Positions 1 through 6,666 of a stretch of DNA of 47,242 nt are shown piece after piece. The position numbers and the translations under genes are program-made. Source of the DNA: Myxococcales bacterium (GTDB taxonomy: Bacteria > Myxococcota_A > Polyangia > Haliangiales > Haliangiaceae). The DNA lies in contig WYBA01000377.1 of NCBI GenBank assembly GCA_011526095.1, forward strand, positions 1 to 47,242, given 5' to 3'. The notes beneath the pieces are model-generated. The model was not told the origin of the DNA. It did not search any database and was given only the letters and a program-made list of their open reading frames with translations. The stretch's first letter is position 1; every line of letters begins with the position of its first letter.

Positions 1-1636
1 GCCGCGGCGCCGGGGCCGCCGGGGCCGCCGGCGTCGAAGCTGCCGCCGGCGCCGGCTTCGCGCGCGCCGCGGCCTCGGCCCGGGCCGCCTCCTCCTGCAA
101 CCGGGGGATCGGCACCTCGCCGGTGACGCGCTCGCTGAAGTCCTCGGGCAGGCCGTCGATCGGGCCGTCGATCGTCCCCTCGCGCATCGCGCGGCGTGGT
201 CGGATCGTCAGCAGCTCTCGCCCCGGCGCCGTCGCCGTCGCGACCGGGATCTCGTCGCTGATGACCTCGCCGTGCGCGGTCGCCGTGTCGGCGCCGAGCG
301 ACTGCACGATCTTGGGGACGCTGTCGTCGTCGACCGCCTCGACCATCGGGCCGGGCAGCGGCGTCGCGTCCTCGCCCTGGAACGACTCGTCGAAGATCAA
401 GGTCGTCGCGGCGCCCATGACGCGCGCGTCGACGATCGGCCGGTGCTCGTCGTAGAGCCGACCCGCGCTCGCCGCCGACGGCCCGTCGTCGCCGTCGACC
501 TCCTCGGGGACGCCGGCGCGGTTCGGCCCGGAGTCGGGGATCGGCGCCGGCGCCGGCGCCACCGCGCCGCGATCGGGGAGGCCGACCGCCCCGACCGCGC
601 CCACGTCCGCGGGCGTCGCCTCGAGCATCTTGCTCGGGAACCACTCCTCCGTCGGCGGCTTCGACCGCGGCGGCGGCGCCGCGACCTCGAACAGCAGCCC
701 CTCGAAGTACAGCTTGGCGACCACCTCGAGCGTCTCGAGGTCGCCGTACGACGACGCGTCGATCACCTCCATCAAGGTGCGCCGGCCGTCGAACAGCTTG
801 AGGATCGCGTTGTGCTCGTCGGGCACCTCGCCGAGCCGGCCGGCGAGCTCCTTGACGTCGACCTCGAACCGCGCGTCGAGCTGGGGGAGCTGCTCGAGCA
901 GCCGGCCCCACTCGTCGAGCCGGCGCATGCCTTCCATGAGCAGGCCCTGCGTCGACATCTCGATCACCTCGCGCCGCCGCACCGTGCGGAACACGACCTC
1001 GAAGTCGCCGTCGTTCCACGTCAGCAGGCGATAGACCGCGTCCTCGCCCTGCAGCGAGCCGAGCTCGGCGTCGATCACCTTGCCGTCGCGGAAGTAGATC
1101 GCCGCGATCTTGCCGTCGTCGGCGCCGCCCTCGGCGTGGAACTGGATGACGCCCGACTTGCGCGACAGCTCGATCGTCTGGATCAGGTCGACGACCGCCA
1201 TGTCGGCGAGGCGCCCGGCGAACCGCGTCCGGCCCTCGCGCTTCTGCTCGAGCCGCGACCGCTGCTGCTTCTGCAGCAGGATGCGGACGCGGGTGACGAT
1301 CTCCTTGATGTAGATCGGCTTGGTCAGGTAGTCGTCGCAGCCGAGCTCGAGCCCCTTGATCTTGTGCTCGATCTCCGTCTGCGCCGTCAGGAACACGAAC
1401 GGGATCGCCGCCCACGCGGGGTGTGCCTTGAGCTTCTGACACAGCGCGAAGCCGTCGACGTTCTCGAGCTTCGTCTCGCACAGGATCAGGTCCGGCAGCG
1501 ACAGCCCGATCTTGTCGAGCGCGTCGGCGCCGCTGGTCGCGGTGGTGACGTTGAAGCCCGCCTTCTTGAGCGATACCTCGAGCACCCGCATGCTGCGCGG
1601 GTCGCCGTCCACCAGGAGGAGGCTCTGCTTCGACAC
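1..1636 (-). CDS. Receiver-DUF4388 (PATAN) response-regulator-like protein, C-terminus cut by window edge
   Basis: About 545 codons are visible from a GTG at 1636; the frame stays open to base 1, so the C-terminus lies outside. Residues 1-125 read as a CheY-like receiver: LLVDGDP near the N-terminus, FLTA and YLTKPI further on, so the conserved Thr and Lys are present. The residue at the phospho-acceptor position is Glu54 (context PDLILCETKLE), where the family has Asp, and the acidic pair is D-G-D. About residues 130-240 match the DUF4388/PATAN fold (context GRLADMAVVDLIQTIELSRK, then GVIQFH, FRDGKVIDA, LTWNDGDFEV), a module common in myxobacterial regulators. The rest is a Pro/Ala/acid-rich linker. 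It probably transmits a signal by protein contact rather than phosphorylation; that is inference. No DNA-binding domain is seen in the visible part. It is divergent from the racemase gene starting at 1736. Confidence 0.85.
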   Translation of the reverse strand, partial: MSKQSLLLVDGDPRSMRVLEVSLKKAGFNVTTATSGADALDKIGLSLPDLILCETKLENVDGFALCQKLKAHPAWAAIPFVFLTAQTEIEHKIKGLELGCDDYLTKPIYIKEIVTRVRILLQKQQRSRLEQKREGRTRFAGRLADMAVVDLIQTIELSRKSGVIQFHAEGGADDGKIAAIYFRDGKVIDAELGSLQGEDAVYRLLTWNDGDFEVVFRTVRRREVIEMSTQGLLMEGMRRLDEWGRLLEQLPQLDARFEVDVKELAGRLGEVPDEHNAILKLFDGRRTLMEVIDASSYGDLETLEVVAKLYFEGLLFEVAAPPPRSKPPTEEWFPSKMLEATPADVGAVGAVGLPDRGAVAPAPAPIPDSGPNRAGVPEEVDGDDGPSAASAGRLYDEHRPIVDARVMGAATTLIFDESFQGEDATPLPGPMVEAVDDDSVPKIVQSLGADTATAHGEVISDEIPVATATAPGRELLTIRPRRAMREGTIDGPIDGLPEDFSERVTGEVPIPRLQEEAARAEAAARAKPAPAAASTPAAPAAPAPR

Positions 1637-1735
1637 GAGAGAGACGGCGCGTCCGACGGTGTCTCGCCGCCGACGCGCGCCTCGCGATGGTACCCGACAG
1701 TGTGCGGGTGGAACAAATCGGCGTAGGCTCGAACC

Positions 1736-2893
1736 GTGTCCGAGGTCGTGCTCCCGTACGGGCGGACGCCGCGGCGGCTGTCCCGGACGCCGGAGATGGT
1801 GGTGATCGAGCCGCGCGGGCCGCGCGAGCCGCCCCCCGAGGTGAGGCCGCTGCTCGACGCCGCGCTCGACGCGCCGATCGGCGCGCCCCGGCTGGAGGAC
1901 ACGGTCCGGGCCGGCGACCGGGTGACGATCGTCGTCAGTGACGCGACCCGGGCGGAGCCGCGCGGCGCGCTGGTCGCCGCGGTGCGGGCGCGGCTGCCGG
2001 CGGTGCGGCTGACCATCGCGGTCGCGACCGGCACCCACGGTCGGTGCGGCGGCGACGTCGCGGCCCGGCTCGGGATCCCTCGGAGCCTGGTGGAGGACGC
2101 GGTCATCGTCGATCACGACGGCCACTCCGACGCGGGGCTGGTGTCGGTGGGCGCGACGCGGCGAGGGACGCCCGTGCGGCTGCACCGGTGCGCCGTCGAG
2201 GCCGACGTCGTCGTCGCGACCGGCGCGATCCGGCCGCACTACTTCGCCGGGTTCGGCGCCGGGATCAAGGCGGTGTTCCCGGGGCTGGGCGGCGCGACGG
2301 AGATCCGCATCAACCACCGCCTGAAGGCGGAGCCCGGGGCGCGCGCGGGCAGCGTCGTGGACAACCCGTGCCGCGCCGACCTCGAGGAGGTGGCGGGCAT
2401 GCTCGGCGCGCGGCTGTGGCTGCTCGATGGGCTGTGCGATCCGGAGGACGTGGTCCGCGGCGCGGTCGCGGGCGACATCATCGAGGCGTTCCGCGCCGGG
2501 TGCGCGCAGGTGGCGCCGTGGTTCGGCGTCGACGCGCCGCGTGCCGGCTGCATCGTCGTGTCCGATGCGCTGCCGGTGACCGCGAGCCTGTACCAGGCGT
2601 CGAAGCTGGTGGCCGCGGTGGCGCCGCTGCTGCTCGACGGAGGGACGATCGTCGTCGTCGCCGAGTGTCCCGAGGGGATCGGGCCGGTCGACGTCGTCAA
2701 CCAGGGGATCTACGAGCTCGGGCTGCGACCGCGGCTGCCGGCGGAGCACCGCATCGTCCTCGTCTCCGGGCTGACGCCGGCCGAGGTCGCGCCGAGCTAC
2801 GCGCGGTGGTGCGAATCGATCGAGCGCGCGCTCGAAGATTGCGCCGGGACCGTGCTGGTCGCGCCGCGAGCGTCGAAGATGGTGATCGCATGA
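1736..2893 (+). CDS. LarA-like nickel-pincer lactate racemase family protein (DUF2088)
   Basis: 385 aa from a GTG. LarA enzymes racemise 2-hydroxyacids with a nickel pincer nucleotide bound to a lysine. The family landmarks are visible: VVSDATR (about 65-72), VATGTHGR with His101, GAIRPHYFAGFGAGIKAVFPG with His168 and Lys178, and INHRL with His194. These correspond to the two catalytic histidines, the cofactor lysine and the nickel-ligand histidine of known LarA. The protein is shorter than L. plantarum LarA (about 424 aa). No larB, larC or larE is in the window, so the cofactor would have to be made elsewhere. The stop overlaps the rsmG start as ATGA, implying translational coupling with a ribosome methyltransferase, an odd partner. 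The true substrate is unknown, since the LarA superfamily includes racemases and epimerases of several hydroxyacids. Confidence 0.82.
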   Translation: MSEVVLPYGRTPRRLSRTPEMVVIEPRGPREPPPEVRPLLDAALDAPIGAPRLEDTVRAGDRVTIVVSDATRAEPRGALVAAVRARLPAVRLTIAVATGTHGRCGGDVAARLGIPRSLVEDAVIVDHDGHSDAGLVSVGATRRGTPVRLHRCAVEADVVVATGAIRPHYFAGFGAGIKAVFPGLGGATEIRINHRLKAEPGARAGSVVDNPCRADLEEVAGMLGARLWLLDGLCDPEDVVRGAVAGDIIEAFRAGCAQVAPWFGVDAPRAGCIVVSDALPVTASLYQASKLVAAVAPLLLDGGTIVVVAECPEGIGPVDVVNQGIYELGLRPRLPAEHRIVLVSGLTPAEVAPSYARWCESIERALEDCAGTVLVAPRASKMVIA

Positions 2894-3429
2894 CGCGAGA
2901 CCCTCGGCTGGAGCGCTTCGTCGACGAGCTGCTCCGATGGAACGAGAAGATCAACCTGACCGCGGCGAGGACCCGCGATGACGCGATGCAGCATGTCGAG
3001 GACTCGCTGGCCATCGTGCCGTTCGTGCCGGCGGAGGCGCGGCGAGGGATCGACGTGGGCAGCGGGGGCGGCCTGCCGTCGGTGATCGTCGCGATGCTGC
3101 GACCCGATCTCGAGCTGACGGCGCTCGAGCCCGTGCACAAGAAGCACGCGTTCCTCGCGCACTGTCGCCGGACCTTCGGGCTGACGAACTTCCGCCCGCT
3201 GGCGGAGCGGGTCGAGGCGCACCGCGAGTCGGGCTACGACGTCGCGATGTCGCGCGCGACCTTCGCCCTACCCCAGTGGCTGGAGATCGGCGCGAGGCTC
3301 GTGCGCCCGGGCGGCGTGGTGCTGGCGATGGAGGGCGCGGAGCAGTTCGATCTGCCGGCCGGAGCCACCCGCCATCCGTACCAGCTCGCCGACCGCACGC
3401 GCTCGATCGTCGTCGTCCCGCGGGCGTGA
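2890..3429 (+). CDS. rsmG: 16S rRNA (guanine-527-N7)-methyltransferase RsmG
   Basis: 179 aa. It methylates G527 of 16S rRNA using SAM. Visible family features are LLRWNEKINLTAARTRDDA near residues 14-32 (the usual W-N-x-x-x-N-L-T motif), the SAM-binding loop IDVGSGGGLPSVIVA, the acidic ALEP turn, KKHAFL, and SRATFALPQWLEIGARL. The length is a little under the usual 200 or so residues. The start is the ATG whose TGA overlaps the upstream stop (ATGA). It belongs to the classical origin-proximal set with mnmE, yidC, rnpA and rpmH, although here bioF-bioD and a repeat patch sit between it and mnmE. Its last 26 codons, including the stop, are repeated in frame about 1.2 kb downstream (see 4541-4618). 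Confidence 0.92.
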   Translation: MTRDPRLERFVDELLRWNEKINLTAARTRDDAMQHVEDSLAIVPFVPAEARRGIDVGSGGGLPSVIVAMLRPDLELTALEPVHKKHAFLAHCRRTFGLTNFRPLAERVEAHRESGYDVAMSRATFALPQWLEIGARLVRPGGVVLAMEGAEQFDLPAGATRHPYQLADRTRSIVVVPRA

Positions 3430-3465
3430 TGTACGCGCAGTCTCGGCGGTCGTGAGTCCAGAGCG

Positions 3466-3690
3466 CTCGACTGGACGGTGAGGAGACCGCGAGCCGCCGG
3501 CCCGGGACCTGCCGCTCGCGCGGGGGCCCCCGCCGGCTCAGACAGTCCTCGCGGTGACGAGACCGCGGACGCCAGAGTTCCACGCGATCGCCTACGCAGT
3601 GTTCTGCTTCGTCGAGCCCGCTGCGGAACTCGCCGGCGGAGGCCCCCCGACGCTCGCGTCACCCGGGCCGGCGGGAGCTCGAACCACCGT
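3466..3690 (+). repeat. Left arm of ~225-bp imperfect inverted repeat
   Basis: This arm matches the reverse complement of 4218-4444 along its length. The outer block 3466-3567 pairs with 4340-4444 (shared core CTCGACTGGACGGT, then GCTCAGACAGTCCTCGCGG). The inner block 3617-3690 pairs with 4218-4291 at about 72 of 74 bases. The 49-base spacer between the blocks is partly conserved too (CTACGCAGTG against CGACGCAGTG). The arms enclose 527 bp. No transposase is visible. Confidence 0.85.
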
Positions 3691-3709
3691 TCGACAGGAC
3701 TGGAGGGTG

Positions 3710-3737
3710 CGCTGCACTCAGGGCCGGTGGCTGACAC
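3710..3737 (+). repeat. Short motif repeated in reverse at 4510-4537
   Basis: The sequence is GCTGCACTCA, a 6-base variable centre, then GTGGCTGACAC. The same two halves occur in reverse complement at 4510-4537 beside the rsmG-tail copy. The second half is also the core of the 22-bp tandem repeats at 3843-3908 and of degenerate copies near 3932 and 3980. Confidence 0.7.
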
Positions 3738-3842
3738 TTGGGGTGGGGCGGATCGGGGCCGATATGGGACGCGGGTGACGACCGGGCGACGATCCGGATG
3801 CGCCCACCCGAATCAGGCGTGCCCAACCGGGGGTTCTGTCCG

Positions 3843-3908
3843 GGTGGCTGACACTCGGCGATCCGGTGGCTGACACTCGGCGATCCGGTGGCTGACACTC
3901 GGCGATCC
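3843..3908 (+). repeat. Three perfect 22-bp tandem repeats
   Basis: Three head-to-tail identical units start at 3843, 3865 and 3887. Each begins GGTGGCTGACACTCGGCGAT. There are no unique spacers, so this is not a CRISPR array. Degenerate relatives flank it: a single GTGGCTGACAC at 3727 and a GTAGCTGACACCC near 3934. They could be protein-binding iterons or remains of element ends; neither is shown. Confidence 0.9.
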
Positions 3909-4134
3909 GGGTGCCGACTTCCGGGTAGCTGACACCCGAATCGGGGCGGACACCCGGATCGGGGCGGTCCTTGACGTCCTGGTGGCTAAGACCCAGTTGA
4001 CCGGGTGCTCCGCCGGAAGGGAGACCGCCCGCGCGAGCGGCCCCGGGACCGGACGATTCGCGCAGACCGATCCTTTCGTGGCAGACGGAATGACCACGCT
4101 CGTGGGGTGGGCGGGGCGCTCCGCACGCCCGGGC

Positions 4135-4148
4135 GTTCCACGTGGAAC
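4135..4148. promoter_or_regulatory. parS-type ParB-binding palindrome 1
   Basis: A perfect 14-bp palindrome, GTTCCACGTGGAAC, in the noncoding patch. It fits the bacterial parS centromere pattern (core CACGTG with GTT..AAC arms) and lies about 7.5 kb from the dnaA strand switch. Confidence 0.85.
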
Positions 4149-4217
4149 TTGGGCGTAGGACCAGGGGCTAATGCCTCCTCCCAAATGACCTCGACAGGTC
4201 TCCCAGTTCCGGCGCCC

Positions 4218-4444
4218 ACGGTGGCTCGAACTCCCGCCGGCCCGGGTGACGCGAGCGTCGGGGGGCCTCCGCCGGCGAGTTCCGCAGCGGGGGCGAGCAA
4301 GCCGGTCACTGCGTCGACGATCGTGTCGATACCAGCGCCCGCGGTTTCGTCACCGCGAGGACTGTCTGAGCCGGCGGGGGCGCCCCCGCGCGAGCGGCAG
4401 GCCCCGGGCCGGCAGTTCGCAATCTCCCCGACCGTCCAGTCGAG
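4218..4444 (-). repeat. Right arm of ~225-bp imperfect inverted repeat
   Basis: Reverse-complement partner of 3466-3690. The block 4218-4291 is about 97% identical to the left inner block and 4340-4444 matches the left outer block with a few substitutions and small indels. The arms lie inside the interval bounded by the two copies of the rsmG 3' end. Confidence 0.85.
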
Positions 4445-4509
4445 GACCCGCGACTCGAACCTGGGTAGACACGAAGGTCACCACGCGCGCCGGCTCAGCC
4501 GCCGCCGCG

Positions 4510-4537
4510 GTGTCAGCCACTCGGACTGAGTGCAGCC
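4510..4537 (-). repeat. Reverse copy of the 3710-3737 motif
   Basis: On the minus strand it reads GCTGCACTCA, a variable centre, then GTGGCTGACAC. It ends three bases before the duplicated rsmG tail. On the left side the equivalent motif lies on the inner side of its arm, whereas here it is on the outer side, so the two halves are not a simple mirror image. Confidence 0.7.
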
Positions 4538-4540
4538 ACC

Positions 4541-4618
4541 TTGCCGGCCGGCGCCACCCGCCATCCGTACCAGCTCGCCGACCGCACGCGCGCCATCGTC
4601 GTGATGACTCGGGGCTGA
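4541..4618 (+). pseudogene. In-frame duplicate of the rsmG 3' end
   Basis: These 78 bases align without gaps to 3352-3429, the last 26 codons of rsmG, at roughly 86% identity. In the matching frame they read LPAGATRHPYQLADRTRAI and then VVMTRG and a TGA stop; the real gene reads LPAGATRHPYQLADRTRSI, VVVPRA, stop. The most diverged part is the final ten codons. There is no upstream coding continuation or start codon, so it is a fragment. Such a direct repeat is what an element integrating into the 3' end of a gene would leave, or the trace of a local duplication. Confidence 0.85.
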
Positions 4619-4651
4619 GCAACGCTGGCGTGGGCCGACCGCCGGCCCGGG

Positions 4652-4765
4652 CTCCGCCTCCGTCTCCATCTCCGTCTCCGTCTCCGTCTCCGTCTCCGTC
4701 TCCGTCTCCGTCTCCGTCTCGGTCTCCGCCGCCGTCTCCGTCTCCACCGCCTCCATCTCCGCCCT
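4652..4765 (+). repeat. TCTCCG hexanucleotide tract
   Basis: A microsatellite-like run of the hexamer TCTCCG is pure over about 4671-4720 (eight or more copies) and interrupted on both sides. It ends just before the bioD stop. On the minus strand one frame encodes Thr-Glu repeats, but no gene is supported. Confidence 0.9.
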
Positions 4766-4774
4766 CGCCGCTCT

Positions 4775-5443
4775 CTACAGGTCGAGCCGCGCGAGGTCGT
4801 CCGAGAGGACGGTCGGAGCGCCGCAGAGCCGCTCGATCTCGTGGGCGTTGCGCCGGGCGTCGTCGATCGAGTCACCCGGGCGGCGGGACAGGATGATGGA
4901 GTGGACCTGGAAGCCGTCGGCGGCGACGGCGCGAGCGGTGAGCACGGAGTGGTTGATGGTGCCGAGGCCGGCGCGGCCAACGATGATGACGGGCCCTTCG
5001 ACTGCCCGGGCGAGGTTCCACGTGGAACGTCCATCGCCGAGCGGCACGCACCAGCCACCCGCGCCTTCCACCAGCAGACGGTCCGAGGTGGCTCGAAGTC
5101 GCGCGACCTGGGCGGCGATCGCGTCGAGGTCGATGCGGACTCCAAGGTCTTCGGCAGCCACGCCCGGAGCGACGGGGGCTTCGAACTTGATCTGGCAGCG
5201 CTGGTCCCAGCTCTGCCAGCCGCCAGCCGCGGCGACGACCGCCTCATCGTCCTCACCCACCAGCCCCTGCTCGGCAGGCCGGCAGCCAGACTCGATCGCC
5301 TTCAGGGCAGCGACGCGGAGGCCGCGTTCCCGAAGCATGCGAGCGATGACGCAGGTGACCCAGGTCTTCCCAACCCCCGTGTCGGTCCCGGTGACCAAGT
5401 AGGCCGTTCCACGTGGAACGGCCGACCCGATCCCGCCGGTCAC
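4775..5443 (-). CDS. bioD: Dethiobiotin synthetase
   Basis: About 222 aa. It catalyses ATP-dependent ring closure of 7,8-diaminopelargonate with CO2 to dethiobiotin. The P-loop GTDTGVGKT lies near the N-terminus; LKAIESG carries the substrate-site lysine; FEAPVAPGVAAE, LLVEGAGGWCVPL and GLGTINHSVLTA are family blocks. I chose GTG at 5443 because it overlaps the bioF stop as GTGA, the usual coupling geometry. A GTG four codons upstream (5455) also fits and lies inside a parS site. The parS at 5406-5419 is translated as VPRGT within the N-terminus and the one at 5015-5028 as STWN in the middle, where family members vary. Second gene of a bioF-bioD pair; bioA and bioB are not in the window. Confidence 0.93.
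   Translation of the reverse strand: MTGGIGSAVPRGTAYLVTGTDTGVGKTWVTCVIARMLRERGLRVAALKAIESGCRPAEQGLVGEDDEAVVAAAGGWQSWDQRCQIKFEAPVAPGVAAEDLGVRIDLDAIAAQVARLRATSDRLLVEGAGGWCVPLGDGRSTWNLARAVEGPVIIVGRAGLGTINHSVLTARAVAADGFQVHSIILSRRPGDSIDDARRNAHEIERLCGAPTVLSDDLARLDL
5015..5028. promoter_or_regulatory. parS-type palindrome 2, inside bioD
   Basis: Perfect GTTCCACGTGGAAC within the coding sequence of bioD, read as Ser-Thr-Trp-Asn on the minus strand. It is inferred to bind ParB by match to the parS pattern. Confidence 0.85.
5406..5419. promoter_or_regulatory. parS-type palindrome 3, at the bioD N-terminus
   Basis: Perfect 14-bp palindrome whose symmetry extends to 22 bp (5402-5423) through flanking GGCC on both sides. 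It is read as Val-Pro-Arg-Gly-Thr in bioD. Confidence 0.87.
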
Positions 5444-6648
5444 CTGGCGTTCCACGTGGAACGGTCCCGCAACGAGAGACCCGCCGCGATCCCCGCCGCG
5501 ATCGCCTCGACCAGGCCAGCCACATCAGCCTCATCGTGGCCGGCCGAGACCGCGATCCGAAGGCGCGCCGTCCCTTCCGGCACGGTGGGCGGGCGGATGC
5601 CCTGTACGTAGAACCCGCGCTCGAGCAGCCACGACGTCCAGCGCATCACCTCGCGATCGTCGCCCACCTCGAGCGGGATGATCGGGGATGCGCACGTCGC
5701 CGCGAGCCCGATGGACTCCAGCCCGGCCTTCATCTGCGCGACCCTCGCCCACAACCGTGCGCGCGCCTGCTCACCCGCCTCGCCCCGGACGAGCGCAACC
5801 CCGGCGAGCCCCGCCGCCGCGACCGCGGGTGGGATCCCCGTCGAGAACACGAGCGACCGCGCCCGATTCCACAGGACATCCGCAAGCGCCCGCGGACCCG
5901 CCACCCACGCCCCGAACCCACCGAGCGACTTGCCCAGCGTCCCAACGATCACGTCCGCCCCCGCCGCGCTCCCGAGCCCTGCCCCGCCGTGGAACAACCC
6001 CGTTGCATGCGCGTCGTCCACCACCAGCACCGCCCCATGCTCGGTCGCAAGCGCCCGCAACTCCGACAGATTCGCCAGATCCCCGTCCATCGAGAACAGC
6101 GACTCGGTCACCACGATCTTCCGCCGAGCCCGCGAGCGCGCGAGCATCCCTTCGAGATCTTTGTAGTTTCCGTGCTCGAACACGTGAACCGTTCCACGCG
6201 ACAGCCGGCAACCATCGATGATGCTGGCGTGGTTCAGCGCGTCCGAGAACACCTCGTCGCCCGCACCCGCCAGCACCGGAACCAGCCCCGAGTTCGCCGC
6301 GAAGCCGGAGCTGAACAGGCGCGCGGCCGGCCGCTGGTGCAGCTCCGCCAGCGCCCCCTCGAGCCGCTCGTGCAGCTCCGAGTTGCCCACGATCAGGCGC
6401 GACGCACCGGCGCCAACGCCCACCTCGGCCGCGGCCGATGACATCGCCTCCCTCAGCGAGGGATGCGCGGCGAGCCCGAGGTAGTCGTTCGACGAGAACG
6501 ACACCACCGGACGCCCGTCGAGCACGATCCGGGCGCCCTGCGCGCCGCTCAGCACCCGCGGGATCCGCCGGCGGTGCGCGCGATCGAGCGCCGCGAGCTC
6601 TTCGTCGAGGAAATCGAGGACCGACACGGCGGCGGACCATAGCACCAC
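5440..6648 (-). CDS. bioF: 8-amino-7-oxononanoate synthase
   Basis: 402 aa, a PLP enzyme joining pimeloyl-ACP/CoA and alanine in the first committed step of biotin ring assembly. Visible alpha-oxoamine synthase features: SFSSNDYLGLAAHP, GVGAGASRLIVGNSELHERLE, LFSSGFAANSGL, DALNHASIIDGCRLS, VVDDAHATGLFH (PLP aspartate and histidine) and GTLGKSLGGFGAW with the Schiff-base lysine. GTG 6648 is chosen because GGGGAGGG lies 8 nt upstream; a GTG at 6627 giving VSVLDFLDEEL is the alternative closer to family length. The C-terminal DRSTWNAR is encoded by a parS site. It lies 18 bp after mnmE and its stop overlaps bioD, so it is probably cotranscribed with both. The general enzyme family also includes glycine C-acetyltransferases; the bioD neighbour decides for BioF. 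Confidence 0.93.
   Translation of the reverse strand: MVLWSAAVSVLDFLDEELAALDRAHRRRIPRVLSGAQGARIVLDGRPVVSFSSNDYLGLAAHPSLREAMSSAAAEVGVGAGASRLIVGNSELHERLEGALAELHQRPAARLFSSGFAANSGLVPVLAGAGDEVFSDALNHASIIDGCRLSRGTVHVFEHGNYKDLEGMLARSRARRKIVVTESLFSMDGDLANLSELRALATEHGAVLVVDDAHATGLFHGGAGLGSAAGADVIVGTLGKSLGGFGAWVAGPRALADVLWNRARSLVFSTGIPPAVAAAGLAGVALVRGEAGEQARARLWARVAQMKAGLESIGLAATCASPIIPLEVGDDREVMRWTSWLLERGFYVQGIRPPTVPEGTARLRIAVSAGHDEADVAGLVEAIAAGIAAGLSLRDRSTWNAR
5449..5462. promoter_or_regulatory. parS-type palindrome 4, at the bioF 3' end
   Basis: Perfect GTTCCACGTGGAAC, 29 bp from palindrome 3. It encodes Ser-Thr-Trp-Asn as part of the last residues of BioF and contains the alternative upstream GTG start of bioD. 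Confidence 0.87.
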
Positions 6649-6666
6649 CCTCGCCGCCCTCCCCTG

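Larger units (their letters stand above)
3430..4774. other. Gene-free repeat patch between rsmG and bioD
   Basis: No convincing gene is seen in 1.35 kb lying between two convergent genes. Open frames here are short, Pro/Arg/Ser-rich and lack recognisable motifs. The stretch holds, in order: an inverted-repeat arm (3466-3690), a short dispersed GTGGCTGACAC-type motif (3710-3737), three perfect 22-bp tandem repeats (3843-3908), a parS palindrome (4135-4148), the second inverted-repeat arm (4218-4444), the reverse of the dispersed motif (4510-4537), a copy of the rsmG 3' end (4541-4618) and a hexanucleotide tract (about 4652-4765). Many bacteria carry parA-parB immediately after rsmG; neither is here. 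Confidence 0.75.

Noticed and set aside
3843..3908. Tandem 22-bp repeats as a CRISPR array
   Set aside because: Units are directly adjacent with no spacers and there are no cas genes.
3986..4309. Minus-strand frame of 107 codons within the repeat patch as a gene
   Set aside because: It is composed of repeat-arm and parS sequence (reading FHVE), has no ribosome binding site and no domain.
6181..6198. CACGTGAACC and GTTCCACGCG in bioF as a fifth parS
   Set aside because: Neither is a full palindrome; only half-sites match, while the four accepted sites are perfect over 14 bp.
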